Shown here one piece after another: positions 7,807 to 16,576 of a stretch of 43,757 nucleotides of DNA. A program made the position numbers and the translations under genes. Source of the stretch: an uncultured Prevotella sp. (GTDB lineage Bacteria; Bacteroidota; Bacteroidia; Bacteroidales; Bacteroidaceae); assembly GCA_934215545.1 (NCBI GenBank), contig CAKQAD010000011.1, positions 1 through 43,757 of the forward strand. The letters are read 5' to 3'. Each line of letters starts with the position of its first letter. The stretch's first letter is position 1. Below the pieces are notes generated by a model. It saw only the letters and a program-made list of their open reading frames with translations, made no database searches and was not told the origin of the DNA.

Positions 7807-7842
7807 CCACATCTTTATATTTACACCTAAAACCACTACTAA

Positions 7843-10800
7843 ATGAAACCAAGAAAACTACTCCTTGCACTCGCCACACTATTATTACCACTCACGGCAA
7901 GTGCACAATATTCAATCTATCCTGTTCCACACAGCCAGACTGCAGGCACCGGCACCAAGGTTACATTCACAAAAAGCGTAAACATAGTGTGCGATGCCGA
8001 TATCGACAGCTACACCATTGAGCGTGCCAAGACCATTCTCGCTGAGCATGGCTTCACGGCAACAACATCGAGTGCAGCATCATCGACATTGTCGAACATA
8101 TATCTTGGCGTGGCTAATGCCAACGGACTGCCTAAAGCTGCTGCCAACAAGATAGGCTTGAACCTCAGCGTGCTCACCAAGAGTGGCAAGTTCGACCGCC
8201 ATGTGCTATCGCTCACCAATGCCCACGATGGTGTGGCACAGCTCATCATCATTGGCGAAAACACCGACGCCACCTTTATGGGTCTTGCCTCGCTCGAGCA
8301 GATGCTCGATGCCAACAACACACAGATGCCAACCGTAACCATCAGCGACTATGCCGACCTTAAGGAGCGTGGCATCATCGAAGGTTTTTATGGCAAGCCA
8401 TATTCCAGCGAAGTGCGCAAGGACTTGCTGCGCTTTATGATGCGCAACAAGATGAACTGCTATGTGTATGGTCCGAAGAGCGATGTGTATCACTCCGGCA
8501 AATGGGAAGAGGCCTACCCTACCACCCTCACCGAGAGCCAACGCAAATCGGGCTTCGTAACACAGCAAGACCTGCGTGAATTCACCACCGTGGCACACCA
8601 GACAAAGGTGAGCGTGGTGTGGGCCATACATCCGGGCGATGACTTGCTCGACGACGATAATGTGGTGAGCAAAATCATCAGCAAGTTCGACAAGATGTAC
8701 AACCTTGGCTTCCGCCAGTTTGCCGTATTTGCCGACGATGTGAGCATCCCCGAAAACCAAAGCGGCATGAAGCTCACCGCATCGCGCATCACCGACATAC
8801 AGAAGAACATAGACAATCGCTGGAACGGTAAAGGTGCCAGCGAAGCCGATAAGGTAAAGCCGCTGCGCTTCACACCACAGATATATTGTCGCAACTACGC
8901 TGGTTCGGCATGGCAGTTCAATCAGTTCTTCAAGGCACTGTCGGCCATTCCATCGGAAGTAACAATCTACTACACTGGTGGTGGCGTGTGGTCGGTGCCC
9001 AACAATGCCGACCTTAACACCGTGCAGCAGCAGTTTGGCCGCAACGTGATATGGTGGTGGAACTATCCATGCAATGACAACGGCACTGGTCCAAGCGAGA
9101 TATATCCGCTCGACATGCGTTCAAACTTTGTGGATATGCCCAACGTTGAAAACAATGCACAAATAGCAACACAGCTCACAGCAAGCAACCAAGGCATTCT
9201 GTGCAACCCTATGGAGCAAGGCAGTGCCGCACGCACAGCAGTGTTCTCGGCAGGCGACTACAGTTGGAACAACCTCGCATTCAACAACAACACATCATGG
9301 GAGGCTTCGTTCAAAGCCCTGTTTCCACGCCGTCCACAGCTACAGAAGGCCTACCGCTTCCTGGCTCCCTATCTGAGCAAGAACGACCCCGCCTCGCTTG
9401 GCACAGCCATTGAGGCTTATAAGACGGGGGGCGACGGCACAGCGCTGAGCACACTGATGCAACAGATTGTCGACAACTGCGATGTGCTTGCCACCATGGA
9501 GCAATCGGGCGAAGTAAGCGACCGGCTGCTCTACATCGACATACGCCCATGGGTGCTACGACTCCGCGCCATGGCTGCAGCCACCAAGGGATTCATAGCA
9601 TGCAAGCAGGCAGGCGATGCCATCGAGGCATGGGGCCATTATCTGCCCAGCGTGAAGTTGGCAAGCGGTCTGTCGTCGGCTGCCGACTATATGACAAGTC
9701 ACATGTCTGGATTCGGAAGCGACGGCATCACCACCGACCAACGCCTTACACACGCCTCATGGCGCTACCTAACACCATTCGCAGGCACATACCTCGGCAA
9801 ACACGCCATCGAGGGCTTCTTCACAGCAGCCACCGGCAGCAACACAATTCTTACAAATGCCACTAGCCATGAACTCACACTCACACAGACCGACGACTAT
9901 GTGGCGCTCCATGGCAGCGTGTTCATACCAAGCAAGGGATATGCTGGCATAGCCTTGGCACGGCCCACAAACATTAAGCAAATATACATAGAGCCTGCAA
10001 TTTTCAATGCAAAAAGCTACAACTTCGTATATAGCACCGATGGAAAAGTGTGGAAAGAGATGACAAGCAACACCTTGCAGACCGACGAATTTGTGCATTA
10101 TGTAGTGGCACTCAACGTTAGCAGCAAAACCACCCGACTAAGCCTCGACAACTCGTCGATGCGCATAAACCTCTACAACAACAAGCCGGAAAAACCAACC
10201 AACGTAACACTGCCTGCCTACAACTATTGGGATGGTCACTCAAAGGCGCTGCTCACCGATGGCAACTATGCCACTTATCTGTGTCTGAACCGAGATATGG
10301 TAGTGGGCGACTCATACACCCTGGAGCTGGGGCAATCGACCAACATCGAGAATGTGCGCATCTGCATGGGCACCACCAATGGCGACTATCCCAAGGCTGC
10401 AACCGTGTGCATATCGGCCGATGGCAACAGCTGGACGCCACTCACTGTCAAGGGCACCCGTGTTCGCGAATATAGCATGTCGCTGCAGCAGAACTTCTAC
10501 GTGGCAACAGAACCTGCCAACGGCACCGATGTAATGGCGCTCGATTTTGTGCCTACCGACGATGCTTATAACGTAGTGCCGAAAAAGGCTAAATATGTGC
10601 GCTTCCAGGTGACGGAAATATGGGGACAGCCCAAGTGGCTACGCCTGCACGAGATTGAGGTGAACGGACTGCCAGCACCCGTGCTCACCGCACTGACCGA
10701 TGCCAATGGCAACAACATCGAGGCAGCAACTGATGCCGATGGCACCACCTACACCAACACCTATATCCCTTCAGCCACTGGTGGAGGAAGCTTCACCTAT

Positions 10801-11322
10801 CGCTTCTTGAATGTCAACGCAGTGAAAGGCTTGCTTCTCTTCTGCGACGAAGCATCAATGCAGGGCGTGAGCTATGCCCTTACCACCGACGGCACCACAT
10901 GGCAATCAGTTGTGCCTGAGAACAAAGGTGGCGTAGTGAGGTTTGCCTTCGACAATGGCATAAAACCATTGGCAGTGCAGATAAAGTGGAGCGGCAGTGC
11001 TGTGCCAGGCATCTACGAAGCAGTGGAGCAGGTCGACGACACAGCCGGAAAGCCCGTAATCACCGGCATCAGCGCCACAACCACCAGCACCGATGCCGCA
11101 CTGTCGGTGGCTATAGACAATGGCAGACTCGTGGCACAAGCCACTGAAGGCATCGCTGCTGTGCAGCTCTGCACCGCCGATGGCCGCCAGCTTATGAGCC
11201 TGCAACTGGGAGGAGCCAAGAAAACATGCATCCCCGTAGTGGCAGCACACGGACAACTGCTCATTGCAAACATCACTCTTGCCAACGGCAAAAATGCTAC
11301 TTATAAGATTGCTACACGATAA
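7843..11322 (+). CDS. Secreted GH84 beta-N-acetylglucosaminidase with binding domains
   Basis: The protein has 1159 aa. The signal peptide is residues 1-21 (ends LTASA). An N-terminal alpha/beta domain (about 22-185) precedes the GH84 barrel. The barrel opens with GIIEGFYGKPYS (198-209) and holds YVYGPKSDVYH and VWAIHPGDDLLDDDN. The catalytic Asp pair in QFAVFADDVSIPENQ is D298/D299; the family uses substrate-assisted catalysis on N-acetylhexosaminides. A helical region follows. Two F5/8-type C (CBM32-like) regions lie at about 685-785 and 790-940 (KALLTDGNYATYL; VCISADGNSWTPL). Another beta domain comes next, and the end (AAVQLCTADGRQLMSLQL) resembles the sorting-type tail, somewhat degenerate. 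Bacteroidales homologues remove O-GlcNAc or GlcNAc from glycoproteins and mucins. It is a single-gene unit between its own promoter and the hairpin at 11410. Confidence in family is high. Confidence 0.93.
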   Translation: MKPRKLLLALATLLLPLTASAQYSIYPVPHSQTAGTGTKVTFTKSVNIVCDADIDSYTIERAKTILAEHGFTATTSSAASSTLSNIYLGVANANGLPKAAANKIGLNLSVLTKSGKFDRHVLSLTNAHDGVAQLIIIGENTDATFMGLASLEQMLDANNTQMPTVTISDYADLKERGIIEGFYGKPYSSEVRKDLLRFMMRNKMNCYVYGPKSDVYHSGKWEEAYPTTLTESQRKSGFVTQQDLREFTTVAHQTKVSVVWAIHPGDDLLDDDNVVSKIISKFDKMYNLGFRQFAVFADDVSIPENQSGMKLTASRITDIQKNIDNRWNGKGASEADKVKPLRFTPQIYCRNYAGSAWQFNQFFKALSAIPSEVTIYYTGGGVWSVPNNADLNTVQQQFGRNVIWWWNYPCNDNGTGPSEIYPLDMRSNFVDMPNVENNAQIATQLTASNQGILCNPMEQGSAARTAVFSAGDYSWNNLAFNNNTSWEASFKALFPRRPQLQKAYRFLAPYLSKNDPASLGTAIEAYKTGGDGTALSTLMQQIVDNCDVLATMEQSGEVSDRLLYIDIRPWVLRLRAMAAATKGFIACKQAGDAIEAWGHYLPSVKLASGLSSAADYMTSHMSGFGSDGITTDQRLTHASWRYLTPFAGTYLGKHAIEGFFTAATGSNTILTNATSHELTLTQTDDYVALHGSVFIPSKGYAGIALARPTNIKQIYIEPAIFNAKSYNFVYSTDGKVWKEMTSNTLQTDEFVHYVVALNVSSKTTRLSLDNSSMRINLYNNKPEKPTNVTLPAYNYWDGHSKALLTDGNYATYLCLNRDMVVGDSYTLELGQSTNIENVRICMGTTNGDYPKAATVCISADGNSWTPLTVKGTRVREYSMSLQQNFYVATEPANGTDVMALDFVPTDDAYNVVPKKAKYVRFQVTEIWGQPKWLRLHEIEVNGLPAPVLTALTDANGNNIEAATDADGTTYTNTYIPSATGGGSFTYRFLNVNAVKGLLLFCDEASMQGVSYALTTDGTTWQSVVPENKGGVVRFAFDNGIKPLAVQIKWSGSAVPGIYEAVEQVDDTAGKPVITGISATTTSTDAALSVAIDNGRLVAQATEGIAAVQLCTADGRQLMSLQLGGAKKTCIPVVAAHGQLLIANITLANGKNATYKIATR

Positions 11323-11409
11323 GGACTACCCTAAGCAGATTCTGCAACGGGGGGAACTGGATATATAGGAAATAACAAACACTATTTCTGCAGAAAGGCG
11401 GAAATAACA

Positions 11410-11458
11410 AAAGAGTCAAAATGGCATTTCACTTAACCATTTTGACTCTTTGCTTTTT
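11410..11458 (+). terminator. Intrinsic terminator, possibly bidirectional
   Basis: A perfect 15-bp stem is formed by AAAGAGTCAAAATGG (11410-11424) and CCATTTTGACTCTTT (11437-11451), followed by GCTTTTT. It lies between convergent genes (GH84 plus, phosphoethanolamine transferase minus) and could stop both. Confidence 0.8.
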
Positions 11459-11598
11459 ATTGGACTACTAATCTGAGATTGTAAATTGTATCCAGATGCT
11501 GTTACTGATATCCAACCATTATCGTCTTCAGTAATTGTTCTACAGGATATAACCAGTGGTATTTGTAGCATTGAAACACCAGTTGCGTCTTCCTGCTT
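11416..11598 (-). pseudogene. Possible decayed coding fragment
   Basis: A minus-strand frame is open for 60 codons between stops. It reads like protein: TGVSMLQIPLVIS, then RTITEDDNGWISVTASGY and NLQSQISS, ending WLSEMPF and a stop inside the terminator hairpin. The alternating pattern suggests an Ig-like beta domain of a secreted enzyme. There is no credible start (only an internal Met) and no homologous gene next to it. I cannot name the family. Otherwise the 311-base gap between GH84 and the transferase holds only the terminator. Confidence 0.25.
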
Positions 11599-11634
11599 TT
11601 AGTAATGAAATGTTATGTGTTGTTTCTGACTCTA

Positions 11635-13185
11635 CTATCTGAAGAGAGTATAGGTGCTATCGGCAGGATATGCAGCAAAGTCGTATCCTGCAACGTGCAT
11701 CAGAGTGAACGGCATTTCGGCAGTGTTATACTTGCGATCTACCGACTGCTTTATCTGCTGCGTAAGGTCTTTATGGCGTGCTTTAAATGTGCTTGAGGTG
11801 TACACAAAGCAGGGTATTTCATGCCCTATCTTTCTATTTGCTCGTTTGTTTTTGCGAGCATGACCGAAATATGTAGGACTCGACTGGAATACGTCAAGCC
11901 CATGATCAGGAAAATAGACCACGATGGCATCTTCATTCTTATACATATTCATTATTTGCGACACAACATAGTCGTTATACAGGCATGCATTATCATAGTG
12001 GGCTGCCACTTCTCTTTTATGGAATTTCTTCTTGTCGTAGTCGGTAGCCTTGAAATGTTGGAACGATTCTGGATAGCGTTTGGCAAAGTCCACATGCTGC
12101 CCCATGAGATGATACACCACAAACTCCTTGCCTTTTATTGGCTTGTGAAGACCTAAAAGGTCGCCATCGAGTCGTGTCGACTTGCTATTGAAATGATACT
12201 CATCGCATATATGTGCAAAGCTCGAGGCTAAGTTGTCATGCAGTCCCACTTCGTTCTGATTGGAATACCATGATGTACGATAGCCTGCCGACTTCATTAT
12301 GGTGATGATAGAAGGAAACTTATACCACTCCGTTTGCACATCGCATAGCCGTCGGGTTGTCATTATATACTTAAACGCTTGCACTGTGCCAGTAGCTTGC
12401 GACTCTACATTGCGGAAAGCATAAAGCAAACTATCGTTTATTAATTGCTGTAGGCGTGGATTGGTGGTTTTGTCGTAGCCATAGATGGAGCTGTGTGCTT
12501 TGGCATGCGACTCACCGATTACGACCACTATCTTTTCCGGATGCAGCTTATTGCATTCCTTCAGATGCAGATGCTGTGGCTCGTGGTCTTTAAGATTGAT
12601 GGCTATATTTTCAAAAGGAATAGTCCATGTGCTCATGGTGCGTATTTCCTTCACCACCAACCGGTTGCTTATGAGCAATACAATAACAACATAAAGTAAC
12701 AGATGCTGATGAATAGCGATCTGCCTGCTGCCCATAGCTAAATGCCGAATACTTTTACAATAGTAATAGCCATAAAACAATGCTACAAGCAGTGCTACGA
12801 ATCCCGCAAGCAACCACCATGGCATGAAAACACTTACAAACTCCTTCATCTCTGCCACGTTGGTTTCGAGAAGTGTCTCGATTATAGTGGCATCTACCGT
12901 GGTGTCGAACACTATTAGACAGAAGAGTGCAAACGCATCGTAAAGTGCAATGACGGTAACACTAAGATATTTCAACACCACACCTACACGCCCTATAGAA
13001 GAAAACACCGTGGTGAACAGCGTGGCACTGCAATAGATAAGTGCGAGCGTTATAGCAAAACCCACCCATTCGCACATATAGAACTGTGACGCCACGGGAT
13101 TTACTGTCATCAAAACGATGATGCTCCAGAAGTAAAAAGGATCGGAAGCAAAGTGTTTCTTTATTTGGTTGATGATACTGGGCAT
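11635..13185 (-). CDS. Inner-membrane phosphoethanolamine transferase (EptA/sulfatase fold)
   Basis: The protein has 516 aa. Five transmembrane segments lie within residues about 15-200, followed by a periplasmic alkaline-phosphatase-like domain. The metal-binding IVVVIGESHAKAHSSIYGYD carries E225. ESQATGTVQAFKYIMTTR contains the expected phosphoenzyme Thr (T267, possibly T265). The domain also has HLMGQHVDFAKRYPESF (about 329-346, like the family's HxMGxHxxYxxRYP) and YFPDHGLDVF (D427, H428). These enzymes move phosphoethanolamine from phosphatidylethanolamine to lipid A, core or surface glycans, often lowering polymyxin binding. The acceptor cannot be deduced; no lipid A or LPS core gene lies alongside. 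It is on the minus strand behind the lipoprotein gene, with a terminator hairpin between them, so it probably has its own promoter. The length is close to the family norm. Confidence 0.87.
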   Translation of the reverse strand: MPSIINQIKKHFASDPFYFWSIIVLMTVNPVASQFYMCEWVGFAITLALIYCSATLFTTVFSSIGRVGVVLKYLSVTVIALYDAFALFCLIVFDTTVDATIIETLLETNVAEMKEFVSVFMPWWLLAGFVALLVALFYGYYYCKSIRHLAMGSRQIAIHQHLLLYVVIVLLISNRLVVKEIRTMSTWTIPFENIAINLKDHEPQHLHLKECNKLHPEKIVVVIGESHAKAHSSIYGYDKTTNPRLQQLINDSLLYAFRNVESQATGTVQAFKYIMTTRRLCDVQTEWYKFPSIITIMKSAGYRTSWYSNQNEVGLHDNLASSFAHICDEYHFNSKSTRLDGDLLGLHKPIKGKEFVVYHLMGQHVDFAKRYPESFQHFKATDYDKKKFHKREVAAHYDNACLYNDYVVSQIMNMYKNEDAIVVYFPDHGLDVFQSSPTYFGHARKNKRANRKIGHEIPCFVYTSSTFKARHKDLTQQIKQSVDRKYNTAEMPFTLMHVAGYDFAAYPADSTYTLFR

Positions 13186-13211
13186 AATGCGTGATTTGTA
13201 ATGATGGGTTT

Positions 13212-13248
13212 ATAGTTAAAGAGGTTATAAAGAAACCCCTTTAACTAT
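13212..13248 (-). terminator. Terminator hairpin after the lipoprotein gene
   Basis: Arms at 13212-13226 and 13234-13248 form 15 bp. The single mismatch is a G-U pair when read as minus-strand RNA, which favours function on that strand. A moderate T-rich tail follows. Confidence 0.55.
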
Positions 13249-13286
13249 TTATAATATTCAATAAAAGTCTGTGCTCAGATGCGGAT

Positions 13287-13748
13287 TTAGTAAGACTTTG
13301 AACGTTGTGTTTGATAGATTCTCTCCAACATTTCAGCAGTGTAGGGCGAATTTACCTTGGTAAAAACATTTGTTTCAGTGTAACTTCCACTGACAGAGAA
13401 TATTACCAACTTTGTATCGCTGATGGAGAGGACTTGATCTACCCAACTCTCATCTCCATCCACAAAAAGGATATTTCCTGATTGCTCATTATAGACATAT
13501 GTATGCTTGTCTACTTCGAACCCATAAGATCCATTTTCATAAAATTCATACACTACACCATTAGCACAAAACATATAATACCATACATCACCATCCTCTT
13601 CAGCTGTTTGCCAAGTACCTACCAATTGAGATGTAGCGCTGTTTCCTCCACCATTTTCATCGTCATTGTCGTCACCACACGACACGAGATACAATCCTGT
13701 TACAACTGCTGCTAATGCAACAAAAAGAAAATAACGAAATCTTTTCAT
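13287..13748 (-). CDS. Small outer-membrane-type lipoprotein
   Basis: The protein has 153 aa. A signal sequence MKRFRYFLFVALAAVVTGLY is followed by the lipobox LVSC. Right after the Cys comes an acidic stretch (GDDNDDENGGG), typical of the surface-export signal of Bacteroidetes lipoproteins. The rest (SQLVGTWQTAEEDGDVWYYM ... TKLVIFSVSGSYTETNVFTKV) looks like a lipocalin-like small beta barrel, as found in many Bacteroidales 'lipocalin-like domain' proteins. Ligand and role are unknown. It has a strong promoter about 170 bases upstream and hence an unusually long leader. It is read towards the phosphoethanolamine transferase, but a terminator lies between the two. Confidence 0.8.
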   Translation of the reverse strand: MKRFRYFLFVALAAVVTGLYLVSCGDDNDDENGGGNSATSQLVGTWQTAEEDGDVWYYMFCANGVVYEFYENGSYGFEVDKHTYVYNEQSGNILFVDGDESWVDQVLSISDTKLVIFSVSGSYTETNVFTKVNSPYTAEMLERIYQTQRSKSY

Positions 13749-13919
13749 AATTCTAATTAGTTTTTGTGCCCATAGATACCCGATAAGGCGGGTTTGTTTA
13801 ATTTTGGTTAGTTAGCGAAACGGGAAATTCGCAGGTATCAACCTACATCCATCGATTTACCAATGAAACGCAAGTTGCGCCTTTACCATTTCGAAATATA
13901 GCAATATTTTATATCGCTA

Positions 13920-13950
13920 CAAAGGTAAGCAAAACTTCTAACAGCAACAA
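13920..13950 (-). promoter_or_regulatory. Promoter of the lipoprotein gene
   Basis: On the minus strand TACCTTTG (13927-13920) is preceded 20 bases upstream by TTG (13950-13948), a full match to the Bacteroidetes -33/-7 pattern. The resulting leader is about 160 nt long. It contains a hairpin around CCCG-CCTTAT-CGGG near 13780-13795. Confidence 0.7.
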
Positions 13951-14134
13951 ATAAAAAGGAATAATTCTCACAAATATTACATTATATACTTCCCTACAAC
14001 TGGCACTCTCCTTACCATCACGCAGATTATTGCAGATATTAGACTGCAAGGTTCGTAAAAAATCGGAACACAACACCGACATTCTCTAAGTCGTACAATA
14101 AAAGTAGCACTTTATACAATAACATTGTATTATA

Positions 14135-14177
14135 TTGTTCGCAACTTAAAACGTTAGTATCTTTGTATAAGATAGGC
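14135..14177 (+). promoter_or_regulatory. Promoter of the L,D-transpeptidase-like gene inside a repeat
   Basis: TTG at 14135-14137 and TATCTTTG at 14158-14165 are 20 bases apart. The 21 bases at 14157-14177 are identical to 1998-2018, and the following GCAACGCCTTAGCAATT is a divergent form of the promoter-associated repeat. Confidence 0.7.
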
Positions 14178-14247
14178 AACGCCTTAGCAATTAAAACAAA
14201 GTAATAATAACCTCCAAACCTACAATGGTAGTAAGACAAAAAACAAA

Positions 14248-14901
14248 ATGAAAAAAAAGATTCTGATAGCAATAGCAATAATATTGCTGATTTTGGTGTG
14301 TATTCCTTTTATTCCTTATATATATAAGAAATACACCAAGCCTTTATGGAAAAACCATAAAGACGACAAAGAGTGGTATAACAAAACTAATCCTGAAGAT
14401 ATAGACCAAGTGAGAAATTATTGCAAGCGTCGAGGCTACGACACCAATCATTACATTTTCGTCGACTTCAGTATTCCCTCTGGCAAGAAACGCTTCTTCA
14501 TATACAATCTAAAAACGGGCAAGAAGGAGGCGAGCAGCTATTGCATGCATGGCAGCGGACCTGGCAACACCGCCGCAAAGCCGAAATTCAGCAACAAAAT
14601 AGGCAGCAAATGCTCGAGTCTTGGCAGATATATAATGGTGGGACGTGGCTACAAATACAAGAACAGCGTGCGTCTGCGCGGGCTGGACAAGACCAATTAT
14701 ATGGCAGAAGCGCGTGGCATCCTTATACACTCCGCTGGCAAAGTGACGCGCTTCAATGGTGAGACAGACTATATTCCTCTTGGCAAAGAAAGCGAAGGGT
14801 GTTTCACTGTATCGAGAAATTGCATGAAAAAAGTTATGAATTTATATGCGAACAATTCAACTAAGCACCCAATCTTGATTTATGCGAAATACGAGGACTA
14901 A
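14248..14901 (+). CDS. Membrane-anchored L,D-transpeptidase-like (YkuD_2) protein
   Basis: The protein has 217 aa. An N-terminal hydrophobic segment (residues about 4-27) without a clear cleavage site suggests a membrane anchor facing the periplasm. The catalytic part resembles the murein L,D-transpeptidase catalytic-domain family: FFIYNLKTGKKEASSYCMHG (about 87-106), GRYIMVGRGY, then ILIHSAGKVTRF with the conserved His and SEGCFTVSRNCMKKV with the catalytic Cys. The family forms or edits 3-3 cross-links, or attaches proteins to peptidoglycan, but the YkuD_2 group is little studied. The gene has its own promoter in a repeat copy and appears monocistronic. Its GC content is lower than that of neighbouring genes. 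Confidence 0.85.
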   Translation: MKKKILIAIAIILLILVCIPFIPYIYKKYTKPLWKNHKDDKEWYNKTNPEDIDQVRNYCKRRGYDTNHYIFVDFSIPSGKKRFFIYNLKTGKKEASSYCMHGSGPGNTAAKPKFSNKIGSKCSSLGRYIMVGRGYKYKNSVRLRGLDKTNYMAEARGILIHSAGKVTRFNGETDYIPLGKESEGCFTVSRNCMKKVMNLYANNSTKHPILIYAKYED

Positions 14902-15013
14902 GTAGGTGTTCAAAATTAATCGCATATATGAATCTTATAAAAAGTTATGCTTTCAAATGCCTTTATCGCTGCAATTAAGTGGTGCAGCAGCCGCTGCATT
15001 AAGAAAAAATCAT

Positions 15014-15021
15014 TAATTTTG
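15014..15021 (+). promoter_or_regulatory. -7 box of rmuC
   Basis: TAATTTTG fits TANNTTTG and gives a leader of about 80 nt before the ATG at 15107. Confidence 0.5.
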
Positions 15022-15106
15022 TGTTTCGGTGCACCGGAATATGTTGCAACAAACAAACGGTGTAAGAACAAAAACAATGGTTTAACGCTAAAACAACAAG
15101 CAACAA

Positions 15107-16576
15107 ATGATATATGTAGGCATAGCTGTGGCTGCCATTATGGCAATGGCAGTGGGATTTTTATTAGGCAATAGGAGCAAATCGGGCGATAAGCATGACG
15201 ATGTTCTAACAGCCAATCTGCAAGCGCAGATAGCTGCGCTCAACAATAGAATTATGGCACACGAGGCTACTATAGCCTCACAGACGGAGCAGATAACAAC
15301 GCTCACATCAGAGCGAGATGTGCAAAGGGCGCATGCCGACAGCTATCTGCAGCGACTCAACGAGCAGAAGACGGAGCACGAAAAACACACAGCAGAACAG
15401 AGAAATGCTTTCGAGGCACAGATGGCTGCACTGAAGGCGAACCACGAGGCACAGATGCGCCAAATGAAGGAGAGCACCGAAAAGCAGATAGAGGCTCTCC
15501 GACTGATGAATCAGAAGCAGGTGGAGAGCCAGCTGAAGCTCATCCGCGAACAGATGCTGGCTACATCGGAGGAGGTATTGCAACGACGCCAAAACGAACT
15601 GGGCGAGCGAAACAAGGAGCAGGTGTCGAAAATTATCGACCCCCTGCAGCAGAGTCTGAAAAACATGCAGGAGGCTTTCGACAAGAGCAAACAGCAGCAG
15701 AGCGAGGCGCTGACACGACTCGACGAAACAATAAAGATTAACATGCAGAAGAGCGCAGAGCTCGGACAGACTGCCGACCGACTTACACGGGCGCTGACGG
15801 GCGAAGTGAAGGTGCAGGGCAACTTCGGCGAGCTGAAACTGAAACAGCTGCTCGAAGACCTTGAACTGCGCGAGGGGGAACAGTTCGACACGCAAGAGAT
15901 GCTGAAAGACAAGGCTGGCAAGCAGGCAAAGGGCGACGACGGTCATGCCATGATTCCTGACTTTATACTGCACTTCCCGAACAACCGACATGTGGTGGTC
16001 GACTCGAAGATGTCGCTCACCGACTATGAGCGCTACATGAACACCGAAGATGGTGCCCCTGAAAAGACGGAATATCTAAAGGCACACATAGCCAGCGTCA
16101 GGGCACAGGTGAAGCGACTGGCAAAGAAAGACTATACCAGATATCTGCCTGCCGGCTACAACCGACTGAACTTTGCCATTATGTATGTGCCCATTGAGGG
16201 GGCGCTGAACCTTGCATTGCTCAACGACACCACGCTATGGCGAGAGGCCTACGACCAGGGGGTGCTGATTCTTGGACCACAGACGATGTACATGAACCTT
16301 CGTGTGCTAGAAATGATGTGGACACAGGTGCGACAGCTAGAAAATCAGCAGGCTATGATCGATGCCGCCAACACCATCGTAGACCGTGTGCAAGACTTCG
16401 GCATACGCTTCGGCGATGTGGAGACAAGCATGAACGATGCCATGAAAAAAATAGCAAAACTCAAAATAACCACTGCCGACAGTGGCGCAAGCATCATCAC
16501 CGCTGCCAAAAACCTTATAAAAGCAGGAGCTAAAGAGAATAAAAAGAAAAAATTGCTATCAGAATGTGATTTTTGA
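15107..16576 (+). CDS. rmuC: DNA recombination protein RmuC
   Basis: The protein has 489 aa. A single N-terminal transmembrane segment (IYVGIAVAAIMAMAVGFLLG) is followed by a long coiled coil (about residues 30-215, rich in Gln, Glu and Lys). The RmuC domain comes next: VQGNFGELKLKQLLEDLELR (about 238-257), PDFILHFPNNRHVVVDSKMS (about 286-305), MYVPIEGALNLAL (about 350-362) and GPQTMYMNLRVLEMMW. Proteins of this family limit inversions and rearrangements at inverted repeats and have a nuclease-like fold; recent work also links RmuC to defence against foreign DNA. The last codons (GAT TTT TGA) already belong to the heptad array that follows, so the stop codon is supplied by the repeat. It stands alone. 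Confidence 0.92.
   Translation: MIYVGIAVAAIMAMAVGFLLGNRSKSGDKHDDVLTANLQAQIAALNNRIMAHEATIASQTEQITTLTSERDVQRAHADSYLQRLNEQKTEHEKHTAEQRNAFEAQMAALKANHEAQMRQMKESTEKQIEALRLMNQKQVESQLKLIREQMLATSEEVLQRRQNELGERNKEQVSKIIDPLQQSLKNMQEAFDKSKQQQSEALTRLDETIKINMQKSAELGQTADRLTRALTGEVKVQGNFGELKLKQLLEDLELREGEQFDTQEMLKDKAGKQAKGDDGHAMIPDFILHFPNNRHVVVDSKMSLTDYERYMNTEDGAPEKTEYLKAHIASVRAQVKRLAKKDYTRYLPAGYNRLNFAIMYVPIEGALNLALLNDTTLWREAYDQGVLILGPQTMYMNLRVLEMMWTQVRQLENQQAMIDAANTIVDRVQDFGIRFGDVETSMNDAMKKIAKLKITTADSGASIITAAKNLIKAGAKENKKKKLLSECDF

Noticed and set aside
13749..13927. Known riboswitch in the lipoprotein leader
   Set aside because: I looked for cobalamin, TPP, SAM and FMN core motifs and saw none; only a short hairpin is present.
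14039..14278. 79-codon minus-strand frame over the L,D-transpeptidase promoter
   Set aside because: It is low complexity (Leu/Phe/Tyr from AT-rich DNA) and overlaps a good promoter.
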